From the NCBI GenBank assembly GCA_964495785.1, contig CAZBXL010000014.1, forward strand, positions 1 to 63,759: a stretch of 63,759 nt of DNA. Direction: 5' to 3'. The stretch is from RFSX01 sp964495785 (GTDB lineage: Bacteria; Bacteroidota; Bacteroidia; Chitinophagales; Saprospiraceae). Under the pieces are notes generated by a model. It ran no database searches, was not told the DNA's origin, and saw only the letters and a program-made list of their open reading frames with translations. Made by a program: the position numbers and the translations under genes. Positions 54,066 to 63,051 of this stretch are shown here, piece after piece; the stretch's first letter is position 1; every line of letters starts with the position of its first letter.

Positions 54066-54977
54066 ATGAAAGAATTTGAGTTAACTATACTCGGTAGTAA
54101 CTCAGCGCTTCCAGCCTATGGAAGGTTTCCTACAAGTCAGGTATTACGATACGATAATGATCTGTTTCTTATAGACTGCGGAGAAGGTACTCAGATGAGA
54201 CTCTCTCACTATAAGATCAAAAGAAATAAGATATCGACCATATTCATAAGTCATCACCATGGAGATCATCTGTATGGTCTGCCAGGAGTCATTACTTCTA
54301 TGAATCATTATAATAGGACTGAACCACTAACGGTAGTTGGTCCTGTAGGGATAGAGAAGTACCTGAATGTTATATTCGAAATAGGGGAGGCCCACATTAA
54401 TTTTGACTTAGATATCATAGAGATCAACCCAAATGGTAAAGAACAAGTCTATGAAGATAGTCGTCTTACTGTGCATGCATTTCCAGTATACCATAGAATA
54501 CCTACCTATGGTTATCAATTCGTAGAGAAACAAAGAACTCTTAATGTCCTCAAGGATAGTATTGTAAAATACAGTCTTACGGTAGAAGAAATAAAAGCTC
54601 TGAAAAGTGGAAATGATATCCAACGGGGAGAGACAGTAATAAAAAATCAAGAATGTACCTCAGGACAGAATCTCTTGCGTAGATATACCTACTGTGCAGA
54701 CTCTAAAGTAGACGATGCACTTATCCCAATAATAAAGGACAGTGATCTCTTGTACTTTGAGACTACTTACATGCATGAATTACAAAAGCAGGCTCACGAA
54801 CGCGGTCACGCTACAAGTGTAGAAGCTGCAACACTTGCTCGCAAAGCAAATGTCAAACAACTAATCACAGGACATTATTCTTCACGTTATAAAGATGTGC
54901 AGCCACTCATAGAGGAGGCCAAGTCAGTTTTTGATAATGTGATCATGGGGTATGATGGGGTGGTGGTGAGGATATAG
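54066..54977 (+). CDS. rnz: Ribonuclease Z
   Basis: The 303-residue MBL-fold endonuclease matures the 3' end of tRNAs. It has the Zn motif FISHHHGDHLYGLPG, the distal His in AFPVYHRIPTYGYQF, Asp in YCADSKVDD and the final His region LITGHYSSRYKD. The HAT-like HERGHATSVEAA segment is characteristic. It follows the STAS gene by 15 bp and is convergent with the channel gene. Confidence 0.96.
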   Translation: MKEFELTILGSNSALPAYGRFPTSQVLRYDNDLFLIDCGEGTQMRLSHYKIKRNKISTIFISHHHGDHLYGLPGVITSMNHYNRTEPLTVVGPVGIEKYLNVIFEIGEAHINFDLDIIEINPNGKEQVYEDSRLTVHAFPVYHRIPTYGYQFVEKQRTLNVLKDSIVKYSLTVEEIKALKSGNDIQRGETVIKNQECTSGQNLLRRYTYCADSKVDDALIPIIKDSDLLYFETTYMHELQKQAHERGHATSVEAATLARKANVKQLITGHYSSRYKDVQPLIEEAKSVFDNVIMGYDGVVVRI

Positions 54978-55001
54978 TTCTCAGTTGTATGGAGGTCGCT
55001 A

Positions 55002-56438
55002 TTAACTACTGAGTTCATTGATCTTTGATCTTCTTGCGTCCATCATTTCGTCCAGGTGTTCTGCGAGTCTTGGGTTTAATTCTACCATTTCTAAAACTTC
55101 ATTCTGGGAGACGGATATCACTTTTAGATCTTCCTGCGCCTTTACAGAAAAGGAACTGAATTTTTCAGTAAAGACGGCTATTTCACCAAAGAAATCTCCT
55201 TGCTCAAGTTTTCCTATGACGACCATCTCATTATTAGAGTTAGCTATTTCCAAATTGGCTTTTCCTTCTAAGATCACATACAAGGATCCCGTAGGGTCTC
55301 CTTGGCGTATAACTTTTTCTCCTTTTCCAAAATATTGAATTTCTGACCCATCTATTAATTCACTGACATTGCCTTTTTCAATGGGCAACATTTGAGGAAG
55401 CTTTTTTAATGAATTTTCTAATTGATTGAGCTTGTATTTTTCGACGTCGGTCATTTGGTGGGCATGATGTATTTTCATTTGTGACATAGGCATGACTAGG
55501 TCATGGCGACGTGAGGTATACCATACTCTTGACATGAAATCATCCATGATTTCCTCGTGGTCTTTGTAATTACCAATGGCAAATTCTACTTCGTATACGA
55601 CTTTCGATTCCATGTACTCATTTGTTTTTACTTCGGGCTCTGGGTCATGGAGGATGCCAGGAGTAGAACAACATGTACTAAGCAATGCTTCCTTGACTTT
55701 ATTAGGAGGATTCTGATGAGAAAAACCTATTTCCGTTTTCATGATGTGTACACTTGTAGGTCGACTATAGTTCTTTATCGTTCCTTGGCCTATTACTAAG
55801 TGTGGGATGACGATAAGCTCTTTTTCGCGTGTTTCCATTCTAATCGCTCGCCAGTTCATTTCTATAACCTTGCCTCTCTGGTCTTCTACCTCTATGTAAT
55901 CACCTTCAGAAAATGGTTTTTCATAGACTAATGCAATACCTGAAAATAAGTTACCTAAAGTATCCTGCAAGGCTAAACCGATCACAAACGAACCTAGCCC
56001 TAATGCCGTCACTAATCCGCCTAAGTCTGCTCCCCATACCATAGATAATACGATAGCTGCTCCAAACAAGACCATAACGACTCGGAAAATATCCAAGAAT
56101 AATTGAGGAACTTTAGTTTTATTTCTTTTTGAGCCTTTTCCAGAGAAAAAGATCACATTGACTAAGGCGAGCAAAACATTGATGATCAAGATCCAAATAA
56201 ATGTTTCAAGTAATTTCATCAAGGTCGAACTCCTTGGATATTCTAAGACCTGCGTGAAAACAATACTTAATGCAACTAAGGGCAGAATGATATTCTTAAA
56301 AGTATTGAGAGGCGCAGTGAATTGCTTATTCTTCTTTCTGGCAAAATAAGTGACCTCATTAATAGCAACAACAAGAAGTGGAATACATATCATTAAGAGT
56401 ATGCCGTAGGTAAACCAGTTGTTGTCAAGTAATTCCAT
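55002..56438 (-). CDS. MscS-type channel with C-terminal cyclic-nucleotide-binding-like domain
   Basis: The protein has 478 residues. Several hydrophobic helices fill the first 140. The MscS pore helix and beta domain follow: GLGSFVIGLALQDTLGNLFSG, then GDYIEVEDQRGKVIEMNWRA at about 160-220. A cNMP-binding fold occupies about 350-465 (GKGEKVIRQGDPTGSLYVIL, GDFFGEIAVF). In the phosphate-binding cassette the usual Arg (pattern PRSATV) is replaced: the sequence reads FSSFSVKA. Ligand binding may therefore be altered or lost. Related bacterial bCNG channels are gated or modulated by cyclic nucleotides. It lies 11 bp downstream of a cyclase-like gene on the same strand, an apparent two-gene unit. 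Confidence 0.88.
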   Translation of the reverse strand: MELLDNNWFTYGILLMICIPLLVVAINEVTYFARKKNKQFTAPLNTFKNIILPLVALSIVFTQVLEYPRSSTLMKLLETFIWILIINVLLALVNVIFFSGKGSKRNKTKVPQLFLDIFRVVMVLFGAAIVLSMVWGADLGGLVTALGLGSFVIGLALQDTLGNLFSGIALVYEKPFSEGDYIEVEDQRGKVIEMNWRAIRMETREKELIVIPHLVIGQGTIKNYSRPTSVHIMKTEIGFSHQNPPNKVKEALLSTCCSTPGILHDPEPEVKTNEYMESKVVYEVEFAIGNYKDHEEIMDDFMSRVWYTSRRHDLVMPMSQMKIHHAHQMTDVEKYKLNQLENSLKKLPQMLPIEKGNVSELIDGSEIQYFGKGEKVIRQGDPTGSLYVILEGKANLEIANSNNEMVVIGKLEQGDFFGEIAVFTEKFSSFSVKAQEDLKVISVSQNEVLEMVELNPRLAEHLDEMMDARRSKINELSS

Positions 56439-56449
56439 ATTCAGATTAC

Positions 56450-58579
56450 TTAAGAGATTTTGTTTTTAATTCTTTGCTCTGCATATTGCCATACTTCGAA
56501 ATCTATTTTAGAAGTATCTTTAATAGTGTATTTTTCAAATTCATATTGCTCTTTTAGTTTTTCGTAAACTTGAGTAGAGACAAATATCTGATTGTCTTCT
56601 TCAATGTCTTTTAGGGCAAATGATTTATTGACAGTCTGTCCCCATAGATCGTAATTGAATTTTTCATTGCCGACAATACCTGCAATGACTTCACCACTAT
56701 GTATTCCAATATGTAAAGCTAAATTAATATTGTAATTGATATTGAATTGTGCAGATAGTTGACGGACTTCTAATGCAAAACCAAATATTTTTTTCGCATG
56801 ATCTAATCTTGGATGGAACATACCACAAGCTGCAAAATATGTATCACCAACTGTTCGTATTTTTTCGATTTGGTGTTTTTCTGCGGCTTGGTCAAAGGCT
56901 TCGACTAAGTGATTAAGCAAACTAACCGATTCTGATGGACCTATTTCAGTAGCAAGCTTTGAAAATCCATCAATATCAATAGCGATCAAAGAAACATTGG
57001 GGTATATATCGGCTATATTTTTTTCTCCTTTTTGTATCCGTGAGGCGAGAGATACGGGTATAAAATTGAGTAGTAGCTTTTCATTTCGGATGCTTTGTTC
57101 TGCAATGACTTCTTGTTGTTTTTCAATATTGTGTGTCATTTCATTGAATGAAGTCGCGAGTTCGCCAAATTCATCTTTGGACTGTATGTCTATTTCTTGG
57201 CTATAGTCTCCTGCATTTAGCCTGCGAACACCTTCGGATAATTTTTCGATAGGCTGGACAAATCTACTCGCCAAATACATGGCTAAAAAAGTGACCAATA
57301 ATATAATAATACAAAGTGCAATGAAAACTTTTTTCTTAAATTGATTAACTGGAATATTTGCTTCCGCCTCATCGATTTCAGATAGAATTACCCAGTTCAG
57401 ATCGCTGATATTAAGAGGAGCATATGAACTCAGTACGGGAGTAAAACGGTAATCTTCTATAACCTTCGTTTCAGTCTTGCCGGACAGGGCTTCCGCTACC
57501 CCTTCAGTCTTCACACGTTGGTGCAGAATGGTTGTTCCTATTGAATACATTCTATCGACCTCCTGCTTGTCTACGCCTAAGTCAACAAGTGCCTGAGTAT
57601 AACCAACGGTATCTTGTAAGAAGAATCGAGAGATGGATCTCATTAGATAATCTTCGCCGACCAAGTAGGTCTCTCCTGACTCTCCTAATCCATCAGTTTT
57701 CCAATTATTATCCCCTGTCATGATCTTGTTGATCTCACCTACAGGTAATTGTAGGACTAATGCTCCTACAGTTGTGGCCCCCTCAGTAATAGGAATACCA
57801 ACGAAAGCTGCTGGAGCTCCATATGAGGGTCTGTAATTTTCAAAATCAGTAAAGCTTGCTTTTTTAATATCGCTATTAGATCGAAGCTTACGAGCAAGAT
57901 CTGCTAAGTTACTTTCCTTATATGGTCCAGAATAAAGATTTGTTGCAAAGTCAGTTTCTTTATAGGAGGTGTAGACTATGTCTCCAAGTTCTAAATCAAT
58001 GAGAAAGATGTCATAAAAACCAAACTTGAGAATAACATCAGTTAGATATTGATGATATTTTATGTGAGCTCTATTGTAATCACTGCCATCATTAGCATCG
58101 AGCATGAGATGCTTGTCGCCTGAGGGATTGGGATTTTCGATAATGTACTCATACTGTAAGTAACACGCTTCTACCGATTTAGGATAATATAATTCTGGAT
58201 TATTCTTTATATCCATATTCCGAGAGACGTGATCTACGAAGTCATCATAGTGTGTACTTAGTCGTCGGCTACATTCTGAGTTTAGTTCTGTTTCACCAAT
58301 TTTTCTGAAACCTGATTTGAAGTCAGTAAGTGCATGGGCAATCATTTCATTTTCGCCAAGTATTTCTGTTATGTTCCCGATTTCATGAAAGTAACTTTCA
58401 ACTTGATATTTTTTAGAGGCCTTAACGCTAGTAAGTTGATTAAAGATGCTTTTATTGATGGCATTCTTTCCATTGACATAGCCGATGTAGATCAAGACCA
58501 TCGCTGAGATGGCGCTTACCATTATTAGCATGAGCATTAAACGAGATCGGATGCTTAAAAAGTTAGATGATATGCTCAT
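56450..58579 (-). CDS. Membrane receptor with class III nucleotide cyclase-like domain
   Basis: The protein has 709 residues. N-terminal helix at about 12-34, extracytoplasmic Cache-like sensor at about 40-410, second helix at about 415-437 (VFIALCIIILLVTFLAMYLA), HAMP at about 440-490 (KDEFGELATSFNEMTHNIE), and the cyclase homology domain at about 525-700. Metal-binding Asp residues are present in LIAIDIDGFSKLA and RTVGDTYFAACG, and the Lys in EKIRTVGD and the Asp in YDLWGQTVN fit an adenine-type site. The catalytic Asn is present (TVN), but the Arg four residues later is replaced by Ala (NKSFALKD). Activity is therefore uncertain. It is upstream of and nearly touching the channel gene with a cNMP-like domain. 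Confidence 0.88.
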   Translation of the reverse strand: MSISSNFLSIRSRLMLMLIMVSAISAMVLIYIGYVNGKNAINKSIFNQLTSVKASKKYQVESYFHEIGNITEILGENEMIAHALTDFKSGFRKIGETELNSECSRRLSTHYDDFVDHVSRNMDIKNNPELYYPKSVEACYLQYEYIIENPNPSGDKHLMLDANDGSDYNRAHIKYHQYLTDVILKFGFYDIFLIDLELGDIVYTSYKETDFATNLYSGPYKESNLADLARKLRSNSDIKKASFTDFENYRPSYGAPAAFVGIPITEGATTVGALVLQLPVGEINKIMTGDNNWKTDGLGESGETYLVGEDYLMRSISRFFLQDTVGYTQALVDLGVDKQEVDRMYSIGTTILHQRVKTEGVAEALSGKTETKVIEDYRFTPVLSSYAPLNISDLNWVILSEIDEAEANIPVNQFKKKVFIALCIIILLVTFLAMYLASRFVQPIEKLSEGVRRLNAGDYSQEIDIQSKDEFGELATSFNEMTHNIEKQQEVIAEQSIRNEKLLLNFIPVSLASRIQKGEKNIADIYPNVSLIAIDIDGFSKLATEIGPSESVSLLNHLVEAFDQAAEKHQIEKIRTVGDTYFAACGMFHPRLDHAKKIFGFALEVRQLSAQFNINYNINLALHIGIHSGEVIAGIVGNEKFNYDLWGQTVNKSFALKDIEEDNQIFVSTQVYEKLKEQYEFEKYTIKDTSKIDFEVWQYAEQRIKNKIS

Positions 58580-58790
58580 GCTTAAAGTAGGTTATTGATT
58601 GCGAAACAAGATAATTCTTTTTTTAAATAATAAAATATCCAAAACATTTTGATTCTATTATTCATCAATCATGTCTTATTTTTTCGCTCTGTATAGTTGG
58701 TAGGCTTAAGAGTACACGCTATTACCTAACACAAATAATGTGACTGTCTACATCAATAATTAGATTGAAAATTAGGAGTGATATTGATAA

Positions 58791-58830
58791 AAAAAAGAGT
58801 AAACCTATTAATATGGGCTTACTCTTTTTT
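58791..58830 (-). terminator. Terminator after the YHS gene, near-bidirectional
   Basis: AAAAAGAGTAAACC and GGCTTACTCTTTTT pair with one mismatch around a short loop, flanked by A and T runs. It follows the YHS gene stop (58847, read leftward) and separates it from the cyclase gene. Confidence 0.75.
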
Positions 58831-58846
58831 ATGTCAGTGATAAATA

Positions 58847-59308
58847 TTAATTGTGGGTTTTGCTAAGTTTTTCCCAGTTGGCATTAGCTTTTGAAAGAAG
58901 ATTAGATTCATTTTCGCTTAGCCAAAGTTGCTTGGCATCTACTTCTACATTATTAAGAAACAAGTAGTATTTTCCATCTTTTGATATAAATTTATTTGGA
59001 TCTACTCTAAACTTAGCTCCTGCATAGATTCCAAAAGCACAAAAGCCGCCATATTGTGGCAAGTACTTGATAGGGTTTTCATCAAAACTTCGTTTTTGCT
59101 CTTTAGAAGTCATATAGTAAGCGACACCTTCGTACTCTGATTTAAATTCTTTTACTCCTTTTTGAGCAAGACTTAAATCTGTGTATGATACTGGACTATA
59201 ACCCTGCAGGGCAATGTTACTATTGTCGATGTTATTCGCCATGTTATCTTGTGCAGTACATACTACAGAGATGGTCATAGCTAATAAGAGTATTAATAAG
59301 TTTTTCAT
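58847..59308 (-). CDS. Secreted YHS-domain protein
   Basis: The protein has 153 residues. A signal peptide ends near CTAQ (about 20). The YHS region includes LQGYSPVSYTD, YEGVAYYMTSKEQKRSFDENP and YLPQYGGFCAFGIYAGAKF, a pattern found in many envelope YHS proteins linked to metal handling. The metal-binding Cys of the typical YHS domain appears as the Cys in GGFCAFG. The function is inferred only broadly. It is followed by a good terminator. Confidence 0.85.
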   Translation of the reverse strand: MKNLLILLLAMTISVVCTAQDNMANNIDNSNIALQGYSPVSYTDLSLAQKGVKEFKSEYEGVAYYMTSKEQKRSFDENPIKYLPQYGGFCAFGIYAGAKFRVDPNKFISKDGKYYLFLNNVEVDAKQLWLSENESNLLSKANANWEKLSKTHN

Positions 59309-59389
59309 TCTGTTGATTTTTAATATTTAAAAAAAAAAGTTTGGTTAATAGAATTTTGATTCGTGATGTCTTTAATTGGGTTTTACTCC

Positions 59390-59734
59390 TTATTCAGATT
59401 TATGAAGACTTACGACTGCAAGTACTGCCACACCGTTAGCCCAGTAATAGAATGCATCTATGCCTCTAAATCCTAATAAAAAAGGAGCGATGATAAAAAC
59501 TATTGCCACTGTGAAGTCTACCATAAGATGATATCTGTATGGTATGAGCTTAATGATTCCAGTTTGATGATTAGTCAGTATGGTCAATATTAAAGCAGCC
59601 ACACCAGTTGCTACTGATAACTTAAAAGCTAATGGATTAGATTCTCCCAATCCTAGGACATATGGTAGCACTATGAGTGCAATAGCTACAGGATAATCTA
59701 AGTATGCATGGATTCGTTTTGTGATGAATTTCAT
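59390..59734 (-). CDS. Small SPW-repeat-like integral membrane protein
   Basis: The 114-residue protein has four hydrophobic helices in two related halves: AYLDYPVAIALIVLPYVLGL and MVDFTVAIVFIIAPFLLGF, each followed by a second helix. The internal duplication and the P...G/W pattern resemble SPW-repeat proteins. The function is unknown. It sits between YHS and SnoaL-like genes on the same strand with short spacers, so a small operon is likely. Confidence 0.7.
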   Translation of the reverse strand: MKFITKRIHAYLDYPVAIALIVLPYVLGLGESNPLAFKLSVATGVAALILTILTNHQTGIIKLIPYRYHLMVDFTVAIVFIIAPFLLGFRGIDAFYYWANGVAVLAVVSLHKSE

Positions 59735-59750
59735 TTTTTTGTTTTTCTAA

Positions 59751-60104
59751 TTAGTTAGCTAAAAAGTATTCTTCTTGAGTGACTTGACCTTCTTCATTCC
59801 ATTGTCTATTTATGATTTCATGCCAAAAGATTTTGCTACCATCTTTCATGTCAAAATCAAAAGTGAATTCTGATGCTGATGAATTTCCATCTATGAGGGT
59901 TTGGTGGTGAGTTATGCCATTCACTTTGGCAATTGAACTTGTGAAGCCTTCCATTTTTGCAATCATTTCATTTTTGGTTCCAGTAGTGACAGCCCCATAA
60001 TCCGAAGTGTTAGCTGAATCTGCGAAAAATGTGGATACGGCATCTACAATAGCTCCTTTTGAAACTAATGCATCCATTTTTGTGACTTGATCTTTGATAT
60101 TCAT
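59751..60104 (-). CDS. SnoaL/NTF2-like protein
   Basis: The 117-residue cone-barrel fold protein starts with helices (VTKMDALVSKGAIVDAVSTFF), then DGNSSASEFTFDFDMKDGSK and the end strand INRQWNEEGQVTQEEYFLAN, typical of SnoaL-like proteins. The active site residues cannot be assigned. It is 16 bp upstream of the SPW-like gene and downstream of a divergent-looking regulator on the same strand. Confidence 0.75.
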   Translation of the reverse strand: MNIKDQVTKMDALVSKGAIVDAVSTFFADSANTSDYGAVTTGTKNEMIAKMEGFTSSIAKVNGITHHQTLIDGNSSASEFTFDFDMKDGSKIFWHEIINRQWNEEGQVTQEEYFLAN

Positions 60105-60242
60105 AATTTATAAAAGTGTTGATTAATAATTATGATATGAATATGAGGTAATAATGCAGCAGGTCAGTTACAAGAAATTACCTAATACTTGTACTTTTAT
60201 AAATAAACCTATCTGATAAGAATCAGAGTATTGTGAAAAGGG

Positions 60243-61298
60243 TTATTTATAACTATAATACTTGGCCGTATATTGACTTGGAGTTTGGTTTGTGTAATTC
60301 TTAAAGAATGATGAAAAATGACTGGATTCTTCAAAAGCCAAATCGTTTGAGATATCCTTCACCCTTTTGCCTTCTTGGAGCATTAATTTGGCTGAGACAA
60401 TGATCTGATTTCTAATAAGTCGCCCTATTGTTATGTTGAGTTTGTCTTTTACTTTTTTGGATAGTGCTTTAGGTGACAAGTTCATAGAGTCAGCATAAAA
60501 ACTAACTGATCGCTGGGTTAAATGATAAGTATTTAGAAGTGCAAATAGATCCGAAATAAAAGTATCTCTTTCTTCAAACTTTATTTTCTTCCTAAATTCT
60601 GACGGGCTCAGCCCAGAGGATTTTTTAAATCTTCTATTGAAATATGCTGGGTCCTTGAAGCCATAATCATATGCTATTTCGTTAATGTTTTTATCTGTGA
60701 AGGCTATTTCCTTTTTGCTTTCTGAGATTCTTTTTTGTGTAAATACAGACTTTATCGTACGTCTTATCTTTGATTTAAAAATTGTATGAGCTGTATATCT
60801 TGAGTACCCGATCAGTTTAATTAATTTATCATTAGATAGATTGTTTTTGTAGTTATCATCAATGATGTCCTTAATATCAAAGATCACATGATATTCCTCT
60901 TTATTTGCACTAAAGGGATTTTGTGAATACCATTTGTTTGAAGATTTTTCAATTAGATCAATTCCATTATTTAATAGAACTGTTTTATTCAAATAGTTTT
61001 TAAAGTCATCGCCTTGTTCAAAGTATATGTAGCTTAGTGAGACAAGGTGATTGAAAAGTACTCTAAATTTTCTGTCATGAAAAACTTGTTGATCTTCAAA
61101 TTCAATTTTATGGATAATAAAATTTTCAGAAGTGAATTTTATGTACTGACCTTTATATAGAAATAATAGCTTATCACCCCAGTTAAAGTATCGCTTAAAA
61201 TCAATTTCAATACATCCTGTACCTTCTATAATAAGATACATTGTATACTTTTGTATTGAGTAGAATTTATTTATTTCTGGTAAAAATTTCTTTATCAT
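60243..61298 (-). CDS. AraC-family regulator with two tandem AraC DNA-binding domains
   Basis: The 351-residue protein has an N-terminal cupin-like or unknown region (about 1-130), then two AraC-type helix-turn-helix pairs. The first is at about 139-235: KNINEIAYDYGFKDPAYFNR and SGLSPSEFRKK. The second is at about 250-348: VKDISNDLAFEESSHFSSFF and NQTPSQYTAKYY. AraC proteins normally have one such domain near the C-terminus. The tandem arrangement could read a longer operator or act as an intramolecular dimer. The genes immediately downstream (SnoaL-like, SPW-like, YHS) are plausible targets. Confidence 0.85.
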   Translation of the reverse strand: MIKKFLPEINKFYSIQKYTMYLIIEGTGCIEIDFKRYFNWGDKLLFLYKGQYIKFTSENFIIHKIEFEDQQVFHDRKFRVLFNHLVSLSYIYFEQGDDFKNYLNKTVLLNNGIDLIEKSSNKWYSQNPFSANKEEYHVIFDIKDIIDDNYKNNLSNDKLIKLIGYSRYTAHTIFKSKIRRTIKSVFTQKRISESKKEIAFTDKNINEIAYDYGFKDPAYFNRRFKKSSGLSPSEFRKKIKFEERDTFISDLFALLNTYHLTQRSVSFYADSMNLSPKALSKKVKDKLNITIGRLIRNQIIVSAKLMLQEGKRVKDISNDLAFEESSHFSSFFKNYTNQTPSQYTAKYYSYK

Positions 61299-61540
61299 TT
61301 CAAGATTGGAAAAAGGTAGTCAGTATAAAATCCGTTGGGCAAAATTAAAGAAAAATGTAAAATGTTTAATGACGGTTGTCGAGTGCAAATCTTAATGATA
61401 GTAAGATTTACATTGTCAGATGGACTCGAACGTTCAAATAAAAAGATAATTTATTGAGCCTGTACACCTGAAGAAACATTAATCGAACAGAAAGAGGGTA
61501 GGGATGCTCTTAAGAAGGATAGGCTGTAGTCATAAATAGT

Positions 61541-62017
61541 TTAGGCTATGTCAATAAGTCTTGTGTATCTTTCATTATAAATCTGAAGTAAACTTTCTAT
61601 TCTTTCTGGTGTAGTGTCTAATCCGCTAATCGAAATTTTCTTTTTTGAATGCTCCTGACTTTGGTCTTTTATATATTCAATTTCCAGGAAATTCGATTTT
61701 GCCTTTCTTAATCTATTAGTTTTTACTCGTGTTTTTAAAATATTCTTCCAAGAAATAAATTCTTCATTGAGTGATTTAATGCCTTTGGCGTTTATAACTA
61801 CTACTGGCTCTGTGGTTCTATATTTGGTATAGAAACCGTAGAATGTATATAAAGTTATAGGCAAAGCTACCAATGCAATCCACATTCCAATAGATAGGAA
61901 AAAGCAAGCAAGTACAAAGGCCAAACCAGATGTGATCATGGATAAGACTGTGATGTTTTTAGAGTAATAGATTTGTGTTTCGAACTCAATTGTTTCGTCT
62001 GTTGATTTAGTTTTCAT
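61541..62017 (-). CDS. Two-helix membrane protein with PH-like tail (STM3941-type)
   Basis: The protein has 158 residues. The N-terminus is polar (EFETQIYYSKN), followed by a pair of membrane helices at about 25-65. The segment VVVINAKGIKSLNEEFISWK fits a bacterial PH-like fold with the I/W-K strand seen in STM3941-type proteins. The function is unknown. There is a non-coding interval of about 240 bases upstream toward 61299, containing an 8-bp hairpin AAATCTTA/TAAGATTT at about 61391-61413. Confidence 0.6.
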   Translation of the reverse strand: MKTKSTDETIEFETQIYYSKNITVLSMITSGLAFVLACFFLSIGMWIALVALPITLYTFYGFYTKYRTTEPVVVINAKGIKSLNEEFISWKNILKTRVKTNRLRKAKSNFLEIEYIKDQSQEHSKKKISISGLDTTPERIESLLQIYNERYTRLIDIA

Positions 62018-62114
62018 CGAGTTTTAGATTTTCTCTTCATGAAGATAACGAAGGCTATCCAGTGTAGGCTATAGACTATGATGTGGTCACAGCTTGATAG
62101 CGATTGTATTTAAT

Positions 62115-62636
62115 TTATCTACTAAACAAATCATACCTACTCAACGTATCAAGTCTATTTTCAATTAGATACTTTTCAAAATCTTTCCTTACTTTTCTTT
62201 TTATTTTTTCTCTGTCAGAAATTTCATAAATAGCCAATAGTATTGACTTTGTATCATCCATATCAAATTTTTTCTCTTTTAATAAATCAGTAAGATGTTC
62301 CACACTTTTATTTGTGCCGCTTGTTCGCAAAATTCCTAACATTCTTTGAAAGTATCTCTGTTCAATGTAAGAATTTATTCTACTTAGAACATCATCTTCA
62401 ATAGAATTATCAGAGTTAAAATATGATATAATAATAAGGTCTCTCAATTCTTCTGAAATATTTGCATTGTCAAATAATTCAAAATATAGCTCCTTTAATT
62501 TGTACTTGTTTTGCTTTAAAAATTCACTTTCAGCTTCTATACAGTGGTAAAAATTCATCCAATTATACAATGGCGTATATCGTCTATTCAATTTGTCATT
62601 ATGTCTTGAAATTACATATTGCAAAGAATCTTCCAA
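62115..62636 (-). CDS. Hypothetical helical protein, probably the C-terminal part of an interrupted gene
   Basis: The 173-residue ORF starts at a TTG (62636) and is mostly charged helices (KYKLKELYFELFDNANISEELRD). It is in the same frame as the ORF upstream (62655-62999). Only a TAA at 62655-62657 and six codons (FLNLTS) separate them, so both look like one 290-residue protein broken by a nonsense mutation or sequencing error. I do not recognise a family; HEAT-like helices are a guess. Confidence 0.5.
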   Translation of the reverse strand: MEDSLQYVISRHNDKLNRRYTPLYNWMNFYHCIEAESEFLKQNKYKLKELYFELFDNANISEELRDLIIISYFNSDNSIEDDVLSRINSYIEQRYFQRMLGILRTSGTNKSVEHLTDLLKEKKFDMDDTKSILLAIYEISDREKIKRKVRKDFEKYLIENRLDTLSRYDLFSR

Positions 62637-62654
62637 TGACGTAAGATTGAGAAA

Positions 62655-62999
62655 TTAGAACTCCTTTTTCAATATTTCTTTATCCAATTTAGTAGGAATC
62701 ATTCTTAGTGTAGAGTGAGGAGCACGTTCGTTTAAATTCTTTCTTTTGCTGTATCTTTTGATATTATTTAATGATACCCATATTGAATCTGCACAGTTGC
62801 AGTTTTTTAAGTCTATTTTTGAACTTACTCTAATTACCTTTAAGGTCTCTTCTAATTTTGAAATAATTCTTCCTTTAACATATAGGTCTTGGAAGGAAGC
62901 AATCTCTAGCTCTTTACAAGATTTATCGAGCCTACTTTGTGCTAACAATGTATTTAAAAAACATAGATTAACTATAATAAATATTACTGCTCTTTTCAT
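62655..62999 (-). CDS. Hypothetical secreted protein, probably the N-terminal part of the same interrupted gene
   Basis: The protein has 114 residues. It starts MKRAVIFIIVNLCFLNTLLAQ, a clear signal peptide, followed by SCKELEIASFQDLYVKGRI and KNCNCADSIWVSL. It ends KEILKKEF at a TAA that is followed in frame by more coding-like sequence. If the stop is an error or is recoded, the protein would continue for about 176 residues. Family unknown. Confidence 0.5.
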   Translation of the reverse strand: MKRAVIFIIVNLCFLNTLLAQSRLDKSCKELEIASFQDLYVKGRIISKLEETLKVIRVSSKIDLKNCNCADSIWVSLNNIKRYSKRKNLNERAPHSTLRMIPTKLDKEILKKEF

Positions 63000-63051
63000 T
63001 TGTTCATATGTATTATTAGATACATTGTTTATACTTCTTCGGGTACATAGT

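Noticed and set aside
61410..61445. A T-loop-like TTCGAGTCC on the minus strand suggesting a tRNA
   Set aside because: The flanking bases do not form a T-stem or acceptor stem, and there is no anticodon arm; no tRNA is present.
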